Positions 7,638 through 16,752 of a stretch of DNA of 64,000 bases are shown one piece after another. This stretch comes from Gordonia liuliyuniae (lineage in GTDB: Bacteria; Actinomycetota; Actinomycetes; Mycobacteriales; Mycobacteriaceae), in NCBI RefSeq assembly GCF_021739025.1, contig NZ_JAKKOT010000002.1, positions 682,001-746,000 of the forward strand, written 5' to 3'. The notes under the pieces were generated by a model that saw only the letters and a list, made by a program, of their open reading frames with translations, ran no database searches and had not been told where the DNA came from. Position 1 is the stretch's first letter; each line of letters starts with the position of its first letter. The position numbers were made by a program, and so were the translations under genes.

Positions 7638-9464
7638 TCAGAAAGCGGCTTCGTCGAGCTCCATGAGCTCGTTGTCGACGTTGTTCTCGACGATGTGGCG
7701 GATCGCGGTGAGCTGCGGGAGCATGTTCTTCGCGAAGAAGCGGCCCGAGGTGACTTTGCCCTGGTAGAAGGCGACGTCATCGCCGGTGGCGCCGTTGTCG
7801 AGCGCGGCCTGCGCGACCACGGCCTGGCGCAGCAGCAGCCAGCCGATGAGCAGGTCGCCGACCGACATCAGGAAGCGGACCGACGCGGTACCCACGAGGT
7901 AGAGCTGCTTCGGATCCTCCTGCGCGGCCATCAGCCAGCCGGTCAGCTTGGCGGCCATCGCCTGCACGTCTTCCAGAGCGGTCTTGAGCAGCGCACGCTC
8001 GTCGGCGAAGCCCTCGCCGCCTTCGATGAACTGCTGGACCTGGCCTGCGACATGCGCCAGCGCCTGGCCCTTGTCGCGGATGATCTTGCGGAAGAAGAAG
8101 TCCTGCGCCTGGATGGCGGTGGTGCCCTCGTACAGCGAGTCGATCTTCGAGTCGCGGATGTATTGCTCGATCGGGTAGTCCTGCAGAAAGCCCGAACCGC
8201 CGAGGGTCTGCAGCGACTCGGTGAGCTTCTCGTACGCACGCTCGGAGCCGACGCCCTTGACGATCGGGAGGAGCAGGTCGTTCACCTTGTGCGCGAGCTC
8301 GGCGTCGGCGCCCGACACGATCTCGGCGGCGGCCGGGTCCTGGTGCGACGCGGTGTACAGGTAGATGGCGCGCAGACCCTCGGCGTAGGTCTTCTGGGTC
8401 AGCAGTGCCCGACGCACATCCGGGTGGTGGGTGATGGTCACGCGCGGAGCGGCCTTGTCCATCATCTGGGTCAGGTCGGCGCCCTGGACACGCTCCTTGG
8501 CGTACTCGAGAGCGTTCAGGTAACCGGTCGACAGGGTCGAGATGGCCTTGGTGCCGACCATCATGCGAGCGTGCTCGATGACGTCGAACATCTGGGCGAT
8601 GCCCGAGTGGACCTCGCCGACAAGCCAACCCTTGGCGGGTGTCCCGTGCAGGCCGAAGCTGAGCTCGCAGGTCGCCGACGCCTTGATGCCCATCTTGTGC
8701 TCGACGTTGGTGACGAAGGCGCCGTTGCGGTCGCCCAGCTCGCCGGTCTCGTGGTCGAAGTGGAACTTGGGGACGAAGAACAGTGACAGGCCCTTGGTGC
8801 CCGGGCCGGCACCCTCGGGGCGCGCGAGCACCAAGTGGAAGATGTTCTCGGTCATGTCCTGGTCGGCCGAGGTGATGAAGCGCTTCACACCCTCGATGTG
8901 CCACGTGCCGTCTTCCTGGCGCGTCGCCTTGGTGGTGCCCGCACCGACGTCCGAACCGGCGTCCGGCTCGGTCAGGACCATGGTGGCGCCCCAGCCGCGC
9001 TCCGCGCAGATCGTCGCCCACTTCTTCTGCTCATCGGTGCCGTTGTCGTAGAAGATGTTCGCGAAGCCCGAACCGGCCGCGTACATGAACACCGGCGGGT
9101 TGGCGCCGAGAATCATCTCGCCGATGGCCCAGTACAGCGAGCGCGGGGCCGGAAGTCCGCCCAGTTCCTCGTCGACGCCGACCTTGTCCCAGCCGGCTTC
9201 GATGAGTGCGTGGTACGACTTCGCGAAGGTCTCCGGGACGGTCACGCTGTGCTCGTTCGGGTCGAACACCGGCGGGTTACGATCCGCATCGGTGAAGGAG
9301 TCGGCGATGACGCCCTCGGACAGGTTCTTGACCTCGCGGAGCATGTCGACGGCGGTCTCGTGATCGAGGTCGCCGAACTGTCCGGACTCGAGGACCTTGT
9401 CGAGTTCGTACATCTCGAAGAGGTTGAAGTGCAGATCGCGGAGGTTGGACTTGTAATGGCCCAT
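7638..9464 (-). CDS. fadE5: acyl-CoA dehydrogenase FadE5
   Basis: A 608-residue FAD-dependent acyl-CoA dehydrogenase of the long mycobacterial FadE5 type, catalysing the first oxidation of beta-oxidation (acyl-CoA to trans-2-enoyl-CoA). Visible landmarks are the N-terminal [17 protein letters not shown], the flavin region [33 protein letters not shown] near residue 430, and the C-terminal ELDEAAF. It matches M. tuberculosis Rv0244c almost throughout, and its association with fabG4 and fadA2 is the ancestral order, here separated by five inserted genes. AGGAAC precedes the ATG, and an operator-like palindrome lies 42 bp upstream. Confidence 0.94.
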   Translation of the reverse strand: MGHYKSNLRDLHFNLFEMYELDKVLESGQFGDLDHETAVDMLREVKNLSEGVIADSFTDADRNPPVFDPNEHSVTVPETFAKSYHALIEAGWDKVGVDEELGGLPAPRSLYWAIGEMILGANPPVFMYAAGSGFANIFYDNGTDEQKKWATICAERGWGATMVLTEPDAGSDVGAGTTKATRQEDGTWHIEGVKRFITSADQDMTENIFHLVLARPEGAGPGTKGLSLFFVPKFHFDHETGELGDRNGAFVTNVEHKMGIKASATCELSFGLHGTPAKGWLVGEVHSGIAQMFDVIEHARMMVGTKAISTLSTGYLNALEYAKERVQGADLTQMMDKAAPRVTITHHPDVRRALLTQKTYAEGLRAIYLYTASHQDPAAAEIVSGADAELAHKVNDLLLPIVKGVGSERAYEKLTESLQTLGGSGFLQDYPIEQYIRDSKIDSLYEGTTAIQAQDFFFRKIIRDKGQALAHVAGQVQQFIEGGEGFADERALLKTALEDVQAMAAKLTGWLMAAQEDPKQLYLVGTASVRFLMSVGDLLIGWLLLRQAVVAQAALDNGATGDDVAFYQGKVTSGRFFAKNMLPQLTAIRHIVENNVDNELMELDEAAF

Positions 9465-9505
9465 GGGAACGTTCCTAACCGATGATTGAGAGGCTGTCCG
9501 GCTAT

Positions 9506-9521
9506 GTTACTTGCCGGTAAC
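9506..9521. promoter_or_regulatory. operator-like palindrome before fadE5
   Basis: GTTACTTGCCGGTAAC has perfect GTTAC/GTAAC arms and lies 42-57 bp before the fadE5 start. It shares TTACT-N5-GTAA with the element before fadA2 (557-572) at nearly the same distance, suggesting one regulator for both genes. Confidence 0.5.
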
Positions 9522-9614
9522 TATGGACAGATTATCGCTCGATACTTGCCGAGGCAACTACAGACGGGTGTGGTCCCGCTAACAAATGCAAGCGGATGTC
9601 GCGGCGTTCGCTGT

Positions 9615-10382
9615 TCAGTGGCTGCGCAGGTAGGACAGGTCGTCGGCGATACCGTCCGACGGCGTCTCCAGTACGCCAGGTGCTCCGGCCGTCTTCATCA
9701 ACTCCGCCAGAACGTCGGGAGCGATGTGGCCCGACTCGATGTTCGCGTGCCGGTCACGACCGGAGTCGAACTCGTCCCGCGAATTGTTGAGGTGGATCAG
9801 GTCAATCCGTCCGGTGATCGCCTTGATCCGTTCGACGAGGCCGACGAGGTCCTCACCGCCCGCCCATGCATGGCAGGTGTCCAGGCAGAATCCGGCCTGA
9901 TCGTAGTCGCCGACCGCGTCCCACAGACGCTCGATCGACTCCAGCGTGCGTGCCATCGCGTGCGAGCCGCCTGCAGTGTTCTCGATCAGGATCGGGACGC
10001 CGAAACCGCCCTTGTCGGCCTGTCTCTCGAACAGCTTGCGCCAGTTGGCGAACCCCTCGGCGGCGTCCTCCCCGTCGCGAAGATGTCCGCCGTGGACGAC
10101 GAGGCCGATCGCCCCGAGACCCTTGGCAGCGTCCGCCTGCTGCTCGACGGCCTTGCGCGACGGCATGCGCAGTCGGTTGTTCAGGCTGGCGACATTGATC
10201 TGGTAGCTCGAATGCACCACCACGTCGATCGGCGACTCGCGAATCTCATCGGCATGCGGGTGCGGCTGCGGCTTCTTCCAGCCCTGCGGGTCGGTCACGA
10301 ACATCTGGAAGATGTCGATCCCGAGCTCGTTCGCGGTGGCGACGGGATTCTCGTCCTGACGAAGATGGGCTCCGATACGCAT
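9615..10382 (-). CDS. nfo: deoxyribonuclease IV (AP endonuclease)
   Basis: A 255-residue endonuclease IV-family TIM-barrel enzyme that cuts DNA at abasic sites in base excision repair. Zinc-ligand regions are recognisable: VVHSSYQINVAS, VVHGGH, LIENTAGG, FCLDTCHAWAGG, HLNNSRDEFDSGRDRHANI and VLETP near the end. Length and motifs match M. tuberculosis End (Rv0670). On the reverse strand TATCGT (complement of 10389-10394) lies 6 nt before the ATG, so the mRNA is probably leaderless. A thioesterase gene lies just upstream on the same strand. Confidence 0.93.
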   Translation of the reverse strand: MRIGAHLRQDENPVATANELGIDIFQMFVTDPQGWKKPQPHPHADEIRESPIDVVVHSSYQINVASLNNRLRMPSRKAVEQQADAAKGLGAIGLVVHGGHLRDGEDAAEGFANWRKLFERQADKGGFGVPILIENTAGGSHAMARTLESIERLWDAVGDYDQAGFCLDTCHAWAGGEDLVGLVERIKAITGRIDLIHLNNSRDEFDSGRDRHANIESGHIAPDVLAELMKTAGAPGVLETPSDGIADDLSYLRSH

Positions 10383-10434
10383 GAGTCAACGATATGGGAG
10401 ACGGCCAGATAGGGATATAGCGCCAGGCGCCTCG

Positions 10435-11307
10435 TCAGACGTTGCGGTCGTCTCCGACGAACGGGCTGTCTTCGGAGTACGCGGACCGCGGCGTGACCTC
10501 CCGGAAGTCGATCATGGCGCGAGTGTTGTCCACGGCGGTCACCAGGCCGATGCCGAACTGGCCGTGCTCGTCGAACAGATTCGCGGTGCCGGCCGAGACG
10601 CCGGCGTTCTCGAGGTGGCTGTCGGATTCGACGCCGACCCGGTCGCCCTCGGGGAGTCGGCTCAGCGCGACCGTCAGGTCGCAGTTGATGAAGCCGATGC
10701 CGCCCTCGCCCCAGTTGGTGGCCAGGCTCGTGCCCTCCGCCGCGATCACGGCGCGCTGGAACGCGGTGAGGGGCTCGTCGGGCAGCACGTTGATCGGCCT
10801 GCTCCACAGGCGACGTCGGTTGCCGTTCTGGAATGCGCCCATGTCGGAGCTCCAGTCGTGCTCGGTGTCGGCGAACCGGGTGTGGAAGTCGCCGTCGGGG
10901 GTCGCTGGGACGGCGATCGGCTCGTCGGCGCGGGACCAGCGCGCCCCCGGCGGGTTGTCGCCCTGCTTCAGGAACACGACATTGCCCTGCGCGACGAGCG
11001 TGCCGGTCTCGTCGTTTCGGTTCTCGTCGTGCTGGCGGACGCTCACCTGCACGACGCGGATGCGGCGCCCGTCGCGGAGGGTCTGCGTCTGTGTGCTCGT
11101 CGGCAGCCTGCGCGCTGACTTGAATAGTTCCAGCGTGAACCGTGCAGGCAACCACCCTTCGCGGGAGTGGTCGCGTTCCGCGGCGTACGCGGCGAGGCCG
11201 CACACTGCTGGGCCGTTCAACGCGTCCGGCCCCCACAGGCTCATCGCGAAACGTGTCGGGTCGGCGCGTTGTGAATCGCCGGGGGTGAAGAACGACGTCT
11301 GAGACAT
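10435..11307 (-). CDS. acyl-CoA thioesterase-like double-hotdog protein
   Basis: A 290-residue cytoplasmic protein resembling the TesB-like, double-hotdog thioesterase superfamily of actinobacteria: LWGPDALNGPAVCGLAAYAAE near the N-terminus, the LPARFTLELFKSARR strand, and a second hotdog around residues 170-280 ending EVTPRSAYSEDSPFVGDD. It would hydrolyse acyl-CoA; the substrate is unknown. Its start is only 24 bp from the divergent DUF308 gene, and the two -10 elements overlap. The nfo gene follows after about 50 bp and may be co-transcribed. Confidence 0.72.
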   Translation of the reverse strand: MSQTSFFTPGDSQRADPTRFAMSLWGPDALNGPAVCGLAAYAAERDHSREGWLPARFTLELFKSARRLPTSTQTQTLRDGRRIRVVQVSVRQHDENRNDETGTLVAQGNVVFLKQGDNPPGARWSRADEPIAVPATPDGDFHTRFADTEHDWSSDMGAFQNGNRRRLWSRPINVLPDEPLTAFQRAVIAAEGTSLATNWGEGGIGFINCDLTVALSRLPEGDRVGVESDSHLENAGVSAGTANLFDEHGQFGIGLVTAVDNTRAMIDFREVTPRSAYSEDSPFVGDDRNV

Positions 11308-11315
11308 GTTCTCCG

Positions 11316-11325
11316 ACGTTACGCT
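11316..11325. promoter_or_regulatory. overlapping divergent -10 elements
   Basis: Plus-strand TACGCT (11320-11325) lies 6 nt before ATG 11332. Minus-strand TAACGT (complement of 11316-11321) lies 8 nt before ATG 11307. The two hexamers share two bases, so both promoters cannot be open at once. Confidence 0.55.
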
Positions 11326-11331
11326 TTGACC

Positions 11332-11895
11332 ATGACTGTCAATTCAGCCCCGTCTGCTCTGCCCGATTCCGCGGTCAACGCCGTCCGGTCGTTCCTGGTC
11401 ACGACGTCGATCGTCGGCATCGCCCTCGGCATCACCGCACTCGTGTGGCCGGGCGTGACGTTGACTGTGGTCGCGATCCTGTTCGGTGTGTCCCTCGTGG
11501 TGGCCGGGCTGATCCGTCTGTTCGTGGCGTTCGCGACCACTGCGGCGCCGTTCGGTTCCCGAATGCTGCTCGCCGTGTTCGGTGGCATCGTGCTCGTCGC
11601 CGGCGTCCTCGCGATCCTCAACCCGTCCGAATCGTTGACCCTGCTCGGCATCTTCATCGGTGTCGGATGGATCTTCGCGGGCCTCCAGGATCTGTTCGGC
11701 GCGCAACTGTCCGCCTACCTGGTGCCGCGCTGGCTGGTGATCGTCTCGGGCATCGTGTCCGTGGCCGCGGGCATCGCCATGATCGTGCTGCCCGCCATCT
11801 GGACGCTCAGCACCATCCTGTGGTTCATCGCGATCATGTTGATCGCGGTCAGCATCGTCACGCTGTTCGCGCTGCCCGCCAAGCGGAAAGCCTGA
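11332..11895 (+). CDS. HdeD/DUF308 family membrane protein
   Basis: A 187-residue membrane protein with about six short hydrophobic segments in three hairpins (for example VVAILFGVSLVVAGLIRLFV and LLGIFIGVGWIFAGLQDLFG), the pattern of the HdeD / DUF308 family linked in enterobacteria to acid resistance. The function in actinobacteria is not known. ATG 11332 was chosen over an upstream in-frame TTG at 11326 because TACGCT is exactly 6 nt before it. The gene is divergent from the thioesterase and convergent with a TPR-like gene. Confidence 0.78.
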   Translation: MTVNSAPSALPDSAVNAVRSFLVTTSIVGIALGITALVWPGVTLTVVAILFGVSLVVAGLIRLFVAFATTAAPFGSRMLLAVFGGIVLVAGVLAILNPSESLTLLGIFIGVGWIFAGLQDLFGAQLSAYLVPRWLVIVSGIVSVAAGIAMIVLPAIWTLSTILWFIAIMLIAVSIVTLFALPAKRKA

Positions 11896-11935
11896 CCGCG
11901 GGCACGACTCTCACGCGGAGTCGGACGCAACAGCC

Positions 11936-12505
11936 CTATGCCGCCACGTGTGGGGCGAGTGAATCCGTCGTCGCCGATGTTCGGGCGCCGTCGTCGACGA
12001 GCGCGCGGTTCCACCGGTCCAACACGGTGACGAGGTCGGCGGCGTGGATCAACCGGACGCCGTCGACGAGGCCGGTGGCGGCGAGTTCGGCCGCCTCCGG
12101 CGACTGTGCGGCGGCCGCGCCGAGCAGTAGGTCGGCGCCGGACCGGTCGGAGTCCCACATGGCGTCGGCCGTCGTCATGCACAAGGCGGCAGCCGACCTC
12201 GACTGGTCGAGGTGGATCATCGCCCACCCCCAGTGGCGGGCGACGTCGACGGTGTTGCCACCGCCGCGGCCGTGGGTGCGCACATACTTGGCGTGGAGCT
12301 CGCTGCACAGCAGATTCGAATCCATCCAGAGATTCAGATGCGACATGCAACGCACGCAGTCATGGAGGGCGGCAAGGTATTTCACCGAGTACGGACCTTC
12401 TCTGCGGGACCGGATCTCGCGGAGGACCGAATAGTCGGCGAGCGCGTGACTGAACTCGCCCGCGTCGTACAGTTCGCGCGCCTGGGAGTTCAACTCGTCG
12501 AGCAT
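11936..12505 (-). CDS. conserved hypothetical protein, TPR-like helical repeats
   Basis: A 189-residue soluble protein of unknown function. The first half is helical and looks like tetratricopeptide-type repeats (ELNSQARELYDAGEFSHALA near the N-terminus), and the middle contains ARHWGWAMIHLDQSRSAA. The start is taken as the ATG of MLDELNSQ; GGAGG sits only one base before it, so a nearby TTG (codon 5) is possible. It is divergent from the cation transporter gene. No enzyme motif was seen. Confidence 0.6.
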   Translation of the reverse strand: MLDELNSQARELYDAGEFSHALADYSVLREIRSRREGPYSVKYLAALHDCVRCMSHLNLWMDSNLLCSELHAKYVRTHGRGGGNTVDVARHWGWAMIHLDQSRSAAALCMTTADAMWDSDRSGADLLLGAAAAQSPEAAELAATGLVDGVRLIHAADLVTVLDRWNRALVDDGARTSATTDSLAPHVAA

Positions 12506-12601
12506 GCCTCCATAGTGCCCTGCATCACACTGTGGCGTGGGTGAATCACCTCTACGCTCGAGCTCCGTCGCGGGTGCGGTGCGTGATGACATGCTGGAGG
12601 C

Positions 12602-13498
12602 ATGACCGATCGTCGTGATCTCAGCCGGTGGGCGCTGGTGTCCATCGCGGCGGCGATCGTGACGATCGTGCTCAAGACGGTGGCCTGGCAGCTGACCGGA
12701 TCGGTCGGTCTGTTGTCGGACGCGGCGGAGTCCGTGGTCAACCTCGTCGCATCGGTCGGCGCGTTCGTGGCCCTGCGTATCGCGGCCCGTCCATCCGACG
12801 ACGACCACAATTTCGGGCACTCCAAGAGCGAGTACTTCTCCGCGGTCGTCGAAGGCGTGATGATCGTGGTCGCTGCCTCATTCATCTGCTATTCGGCGAT
12901 CGATCGACTCATCCACCCCGAGGAACTCGAGTCGGTCGGGCTCGGACTGGGGATCTCGGTGATCGCAAGCGTCGTCAACGGGCTCGTCGCGTGGAAGCTG
13001 ATGTCGGTGGGTCGGGCGCACCGGTCCGCGGCGCTGGAAGCCGACGGCAAACACCTGCTCACCGATGTGTGGACGACGGCCGGAGTGATCGTCGGCGTCG
13101 GGCTCGTCGCGATCACCGGGTGGGCCCGGCTGGATGCTCTCGTCGCGATCGCGGTCGCCGTCAATATCATCGTTGTCGGCTGGCGCCTGGTGCGCGATTC
13201 GACGATGGGGTTGATGGACACCGTGATCCCCGCCGCCGACCGCGCCGTCGTCGACGAGGTGCTCGATAGTTTCCGCTCGGCGGGAGTCGACTTCCACGAC
13301 GTCCGCACCCGCGAAGCCGGACACGTGCGCTTCGTGCAGTTGCACATGCTGGTCCCCGGCGACTGGACGGTGCGCCGCGGACACGACTTGGCCGAAGAGG
13401 TCGAGGCCGCGCTGTACGCAGCCGTCGACGACCTCCGATGCACCATCCACATCGAACCGATCGACGATCCGCGCAGTTACGAGCCCTGGCGGCGATGA
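12602..13498 (+). CDS. cation diffusion facilitator (divalent metal exporter)
   Basis: A 298-residue CDF-family transporter with six membrane helices and a C-terminal cytoplasmic metal-sensing domain (about residues 205-290). The metal-binding positions are in LLSDAAESVVN of helix 2, the HNFGHSKSEYFSA loop and HLLTDVWTT of helix 5 (HxxxD). Family members exchange Zn2+, Fe2+ or Mn2+ for protons; specificity cannot be read here. A GGAGG ribosome site is directly before the ATG. A DUF5709 gene follows. Confidence 0.88.
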   Translation: MTDRRDLSRWALVSIAAAIVTIVLKTVAWQLTGSVGLLSDAAESVVNLVASVGAFVALRIAARPSDDDHNFGHSKSEYFSAVVEGVMIVVAASFICYSAIDRLIHPEELESVGLGLGISVIASVVNGLVAWKLMSVGRAHRSAALEADGKHLLTDVWTTAGVIVGVGLVAITGWARLDALVAIAVAVNIIVVGWRLVRDSTMGLMDTVIPAADRAVVDEVLDSFRSAGVDFHDVRTREAGHVRFVQLHMLVPGDWTVRRGHDLAEEVEAALYAAVDDLRCTIHIEPIDDPRSYEPWRR

Positions 13499-13516
13499 CG
13501 GACCTACCCTGAAGCC

Positions 13517-13876
13517 ATGAGTGAATCTGACGACCGCGACGGCGACTACTCCGTCGACGACGACGACCAACTCCAGCCGGAGGACACACTGCTCGACGAG
13601 GAAGTCGGGGATGTCCTCGACCGCGGCTACTCGCCGCCCGACTACGAGCCGGGCGGGCACGAGCACGACAGCCTCGACTCGAGGCTCGCCGAGGAGGTTC
13701 CGGAGACGGCCGCCGCCGACAACGACCCGGACTTTCCCGAACCGGAGGGCGCAGGTGAACAACGGTCGGGTCGGCTCGTCTCGTCGGATGACGACTCCAA
13801 CGTCTTCGGCCGAGACGCCGGAGTCGACGGCGCGGGCGCGACCGCAGAAGAGGCCGCCGTTCACAACGTGGAGTAG
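13517..13876 (+). CDS. DUF5709 acidic protein
   Basis: A 119-residue, strongly acidic, probably disordered protein with the DUF5709 landmarks QLQPEDTLLDEEVGDVLDRG, YSPPDYEP, a SGRLV segment and the C-terminal ATAEEAAVHNVE. The function is unknown; the family is confined to actinobacteria as far as I know. TACCCT (13505-13510) is 6 nt before the ATG, so it has its own leaderless promoter between the CDF gene and the TetR gene. Confidence 0.82.
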   Translation: MSESDDRDGDYSVDDDDQLQPEDTLLDEEVGDVLDRGYSPPDYEPGGHEHDSLDSRLAEEVPETAAADNDPDFPEPEGAGEQRSGRLVSSDDDSNVFGRDAGVDGAGATAEEAAVHNVE

Positions 13877-13930
13877 CCGCGACGGGAGCCTTCGGCAGCC
13901 GGGCGGGCCGGGGTTCGATAACGTTTTCCC

Positions 13931-14476
13931 ATGGATCGTGACCGGATGCTCGAAGTCGGTGTCGGCCTGGTGTCGCGTTTCGGGGCGAAGGCACTGAGCC
14001 TGACGTCAGTAGCTCGGCACGCAGGCGTCGCGCGTGCCACCGCGTATCGGATGTTCGGCGGCCGCGACGCATTGGTGGACGCGATCGTCTCGCACGAACT
14101 GGAGCAACTGCGTCTGCGTCTGGCCGAATGGGGGGCCGACGAGGCCGACGCCGCCGAACGCGTTCGGGTGCGCGTCCTCAAGTCGCTGGAGTACATCCGC
14201 GCACACGACGCGCTCCAATACGTTCTGCGTGAGGAACCTGAGGAGATCGTCCGAGCCCTCGTGTCCCCCGACCTCGCGAGGCCGAGTCTCGTCGAGCGGG
14301 TCGTCGACATGAGCATCGTCGACGTGTCCGACGCGGAGGCGCAGGAGTTGTACCCCGATCCACGCGCTGCGGCGGAGTTCCTGGTGCGCGTCGTCTACTC
14401 GTGCATGTTGGTGCCGGGCAGCTCGATGAGTGACGAACAGGTCGCCGATCTGGTGGTGCGCGCCGTCATCCGCTGA
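13931..14476 (+). CDS. TetR-family transcriptional regulator
   Basis: A 181-residue regulator with an N-terminal helix-turn-helix (LSLTSVARHAGVARATAYRM, residues 22-41) followed by FGGRDALVDAIV, the standard TetR N-terminus. The C-terminal ligand domain is helical and unassigned. TAACGT (13919-13924) is 6 nt before the ATG, suggesting a leaderless mRNA. No obvious partner gene is adjacent: the next gene, pta, has its own promoter about 180 bp on. The target is unknown. Confidence 0.85.
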   Translation: MDRDRMLEVGVGLVSRFGAKALSLTSVARHAGVARATAYRMFGGRDALVDAIVSHELEQLRLRLAEWGADEADAAERVRVRVLKSLEYIRAHDALQYVLREEPEEIVRALVSPDLARPSLVERVVDMSIVDVSDAEAQELYPDPRAAAEFLVRVVYSCMLVPGSSMSDEQVADLVVRAVIR

Positions 14477-14658
14477 GACGACTCCATCGAGGAACGAGTC
14501 GCTGCGAGCTCGTCCTGCCGTGGCGGCGCGGCCGCTCGTCGCCTTCGGCCCGACGGCCCGACCGTTCACCTCGGCTCGGGAACCGCCCGTCGACGTCGCC
14601 CGGCTTTCGGCCGCTCACATCCGGTGAAGCCGCCGTCGCTACCGATAGGCTGGACGTC

Positions 14659-16752
14659 ATGACAGGCTCTGGCGCCCGCAGCATCTACGTCGCATCAGCC
14701 GAAGGGGACACGGGGAAGTCGACCGTCGCGCTCGGGGTCCTCGCCCTGCTCGCCGCGACCGGCGGACGTGTCGGCGTGTTCCGGCCGATCGCCCGCGCCG
14801 GGGCGGGGGAACGCGACTACATCCTCGACCTTCTCCTGCAGTTCACGTCGGTCGACATCTCGTACGACGACTGCATCGGCGTCACCTACGACGAGGTGCA
14901 CGCCGACCCGGATTCCGCGATCGCCGACATCGTCGCCCGCTTCCACACGGTCGCCGACCAGTGCGACAACGTGCTGGTGATCGGCTCGGATTACACGGAC
15001 ATCGCATCGCCGTCCGAGTTGAGCTACAACGCGCGGATCGCCGCGAACCTGTCGTCGCCGATCATCCTGGTGGTGAAGGCACTCGACCGCGAGCCCGCGG
15101 AGATCCGTTCGCTCGCCGAGATGCTGATGGCCGACATCAAGGGATCGCACGCGTCGACGGTCGGCATCGTCGCCAACCGGTGCGATCCGGCAGCGCTGAT
15201 CGACGTCGCGAACGCCCTGCGTGACACCGGCGTCCGAGCGTGGGCGCTGCCCGAGGAACCGGTGTTGACGGCGCCGACGATTGGTGAACTCCAGGAGGCG
15301 CTCGGGGCGACCCTGTACAGCGGCGACCGCGACCTTCTCGACCGGGAAGCACTCGATGTGATGGTCGGCGGGATGACCGTCGAACACATTCTGGAGCGGT
15401 TGAGCGAGTCGATGGCGGTCATCGCGCCCGCCGACCGCTCGGACGTGCTGCTGGCCTTGGTGAACGCGAACGCCGCCGAAGGGTTCCCGCGACTGTCGGG
15501 GATCATCATGAACGGCGGGTTGCGGCCGCATCCGATGATCGAAGGGCTCGTCAAAGGTCTGCGACCGACCCTGCCGATCCTGATGAGCGAGCACGGGACA
15601 TACGAGACAGCACGGATCGCGTCGTCGACGCGCGGACGCATGTCGTCGGCGTCGGTGCGCAAGATCGACGCCGCGCTGGCGCTCATGGAACGCCACGTGT
15701 CGGCGACCGAGCTGGTCGACGAGCTGAATCTGCACGTCCCGGAGGTGGTCACCCCGCAGATGTTCGAGTACCAGCTGATGTCGCAGGCACGGTCGGACGT
15801 GCAACACATCGTGCTGCCGGAGGGCGGTGACGACCGCATCCTGCGGGCCACCGACCGGCTGCTGCGTCGGCGGGTCGCGAAGCTGACCCTGCTCGGCAAC
15901 CCGGAGGCGGTGCGCCGTCGGGCGAACGAACTCGGCATCGACCTGTCGAGCGTCGACGTCATCGACCCGGCGTCGTCGGAACTGGTCGACGAGTTCGCCG
16001 ACACGTACACCGAGCTGCGCAAACACAAGGGCATGACGCGCGATCGCGCGCTCGAAGTGGTGCGCGACGAATCGTACTTCGGGACGATGCTGCTGCACAC
16101 CGGCCGCGTCGACGGCATGGTGTCGGGCGCCGTGCACACCACCGCGCAGACGATCCGGCCCGCGTTCGAGATCGTCAAGACGGTGCCCGGCGTTTCCACC
16201 GTGTCGAGCGTGTTCTTCATGTGTCTGGCCGACAAGGTCCTCACCTACGGGGACTGCGCGGTGGTACCCGACCCGACGGCCGAAGAACTCGCCGACATCG
16301 CCATCTCGTCGGCCCGCACCGCGGAGGCGTTCGGGATCTCGTCGAGAGTCGCGATGCTGTCGTATTCGACCGGTGGATCAGGGTCGGGCAAGGACGTCGA
16401 GAAGGTCGTGGCCGCAACGGATCTGGTCCGCGAACGGTCGCCGGAGCTGTTGGTCGAAGGGCCCATCCAGTACGACGCCGCGATCGAGCCGAGCGTCGCA
16501 GCCACGAAGATGCCCGACTCGCCGGTCGCCGGACGCGCGACGGTGCTGATCTTCCCCGACCTGAACACGGGCAACAACACGTACAAGGCCGTCCAACGCA
16601 GCGCGGGCGCCATCGCGATCGGCCCCGTCCTGCAGGGTTTGAACAAGCCGATGAACGATCTGTCGCGTGGTGCGCTCGTGTCGGACATCGTCAACACTGT
16701 CGCGATCACCGCGATCCAAGCACAGAACATAAAGAAGGGAATCGACAAGTGA
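14659..16752 (+). CDS. pta: phosphate acetyltransferase
   Basis: A 697-residue long-form Pta that interconverts acetyl-CoA and acetyl phosphate. The N-terminal part is a BioD-like P-loop domain (EGDTGKST at residues 15-22) followed by a DRTGG-like regulatory domain; the catalytic PTA domain covers about residues 375-690 (VLPEGGDDRILRATDRLL, TGGSGSGKDVEKV, NTGNNTYKAVQRSAGA). TAGGCT (14646-14651) lies 7 nt before the ATG. The stop overlaps the ackA GTG by three bases, so the two are translationally coupled. Confidence 0.95.
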   Translation: MTGSGARSIYVASAEGDTGKSTVALGVLALLAATGGRVGVFRPIARAGAGERDYILDLLLQFTSVDISYDDCIGVTYDEVHADPDSAIADIVARFHTVADQCDNVLVIGSDYTDIASPSELSYNARIAANLSSPIILVVKALDREPAEIRSLAEMLMADIKGSHASTVGIVANRCDPAALIDVANALRDTGVRAWALPEEPVLTAPTIGELQEALGATLYSGDRDLLDREALDVMVGGMTVEHILERLSESMAVIAPADRSDVLLALVNANAAEGFPRLSGIIMNGGLRPHPMIEGLVKGLRPTLPILMSEHGTYETARIASSTRGRMSSASVRKIDAALALMERHVSATELVDELNLHVPEVVTPQMFEYQLMSQARSDVQHIVLPEGGDDRILRATDRLLRRRVAKLTLLGNPEAVRRRANELGIDLSSVDVIDPASSELVDEFADTYTELRKHKGMTRDRALEVVRDESYFGTMLLHTGRVDGMVSGAVHTTAQTIRPAFEIVKTVPGVSTVSSVFFMCLADKVLTYGDCAVVPDPTAEELADIAISSARTAEAFGISSRVAMLSYSTGGSGSGKDVEKVVAATDLVRERSPELLVEGPIQYDAAIEPSVAATKMPDSPVAGRATVLIFPDLNTGNNTYKAVQRSAGAIAIGPVLQGLNKPMNDLSRGALVSDIVNTVAITAIQAQNIKKGIDK

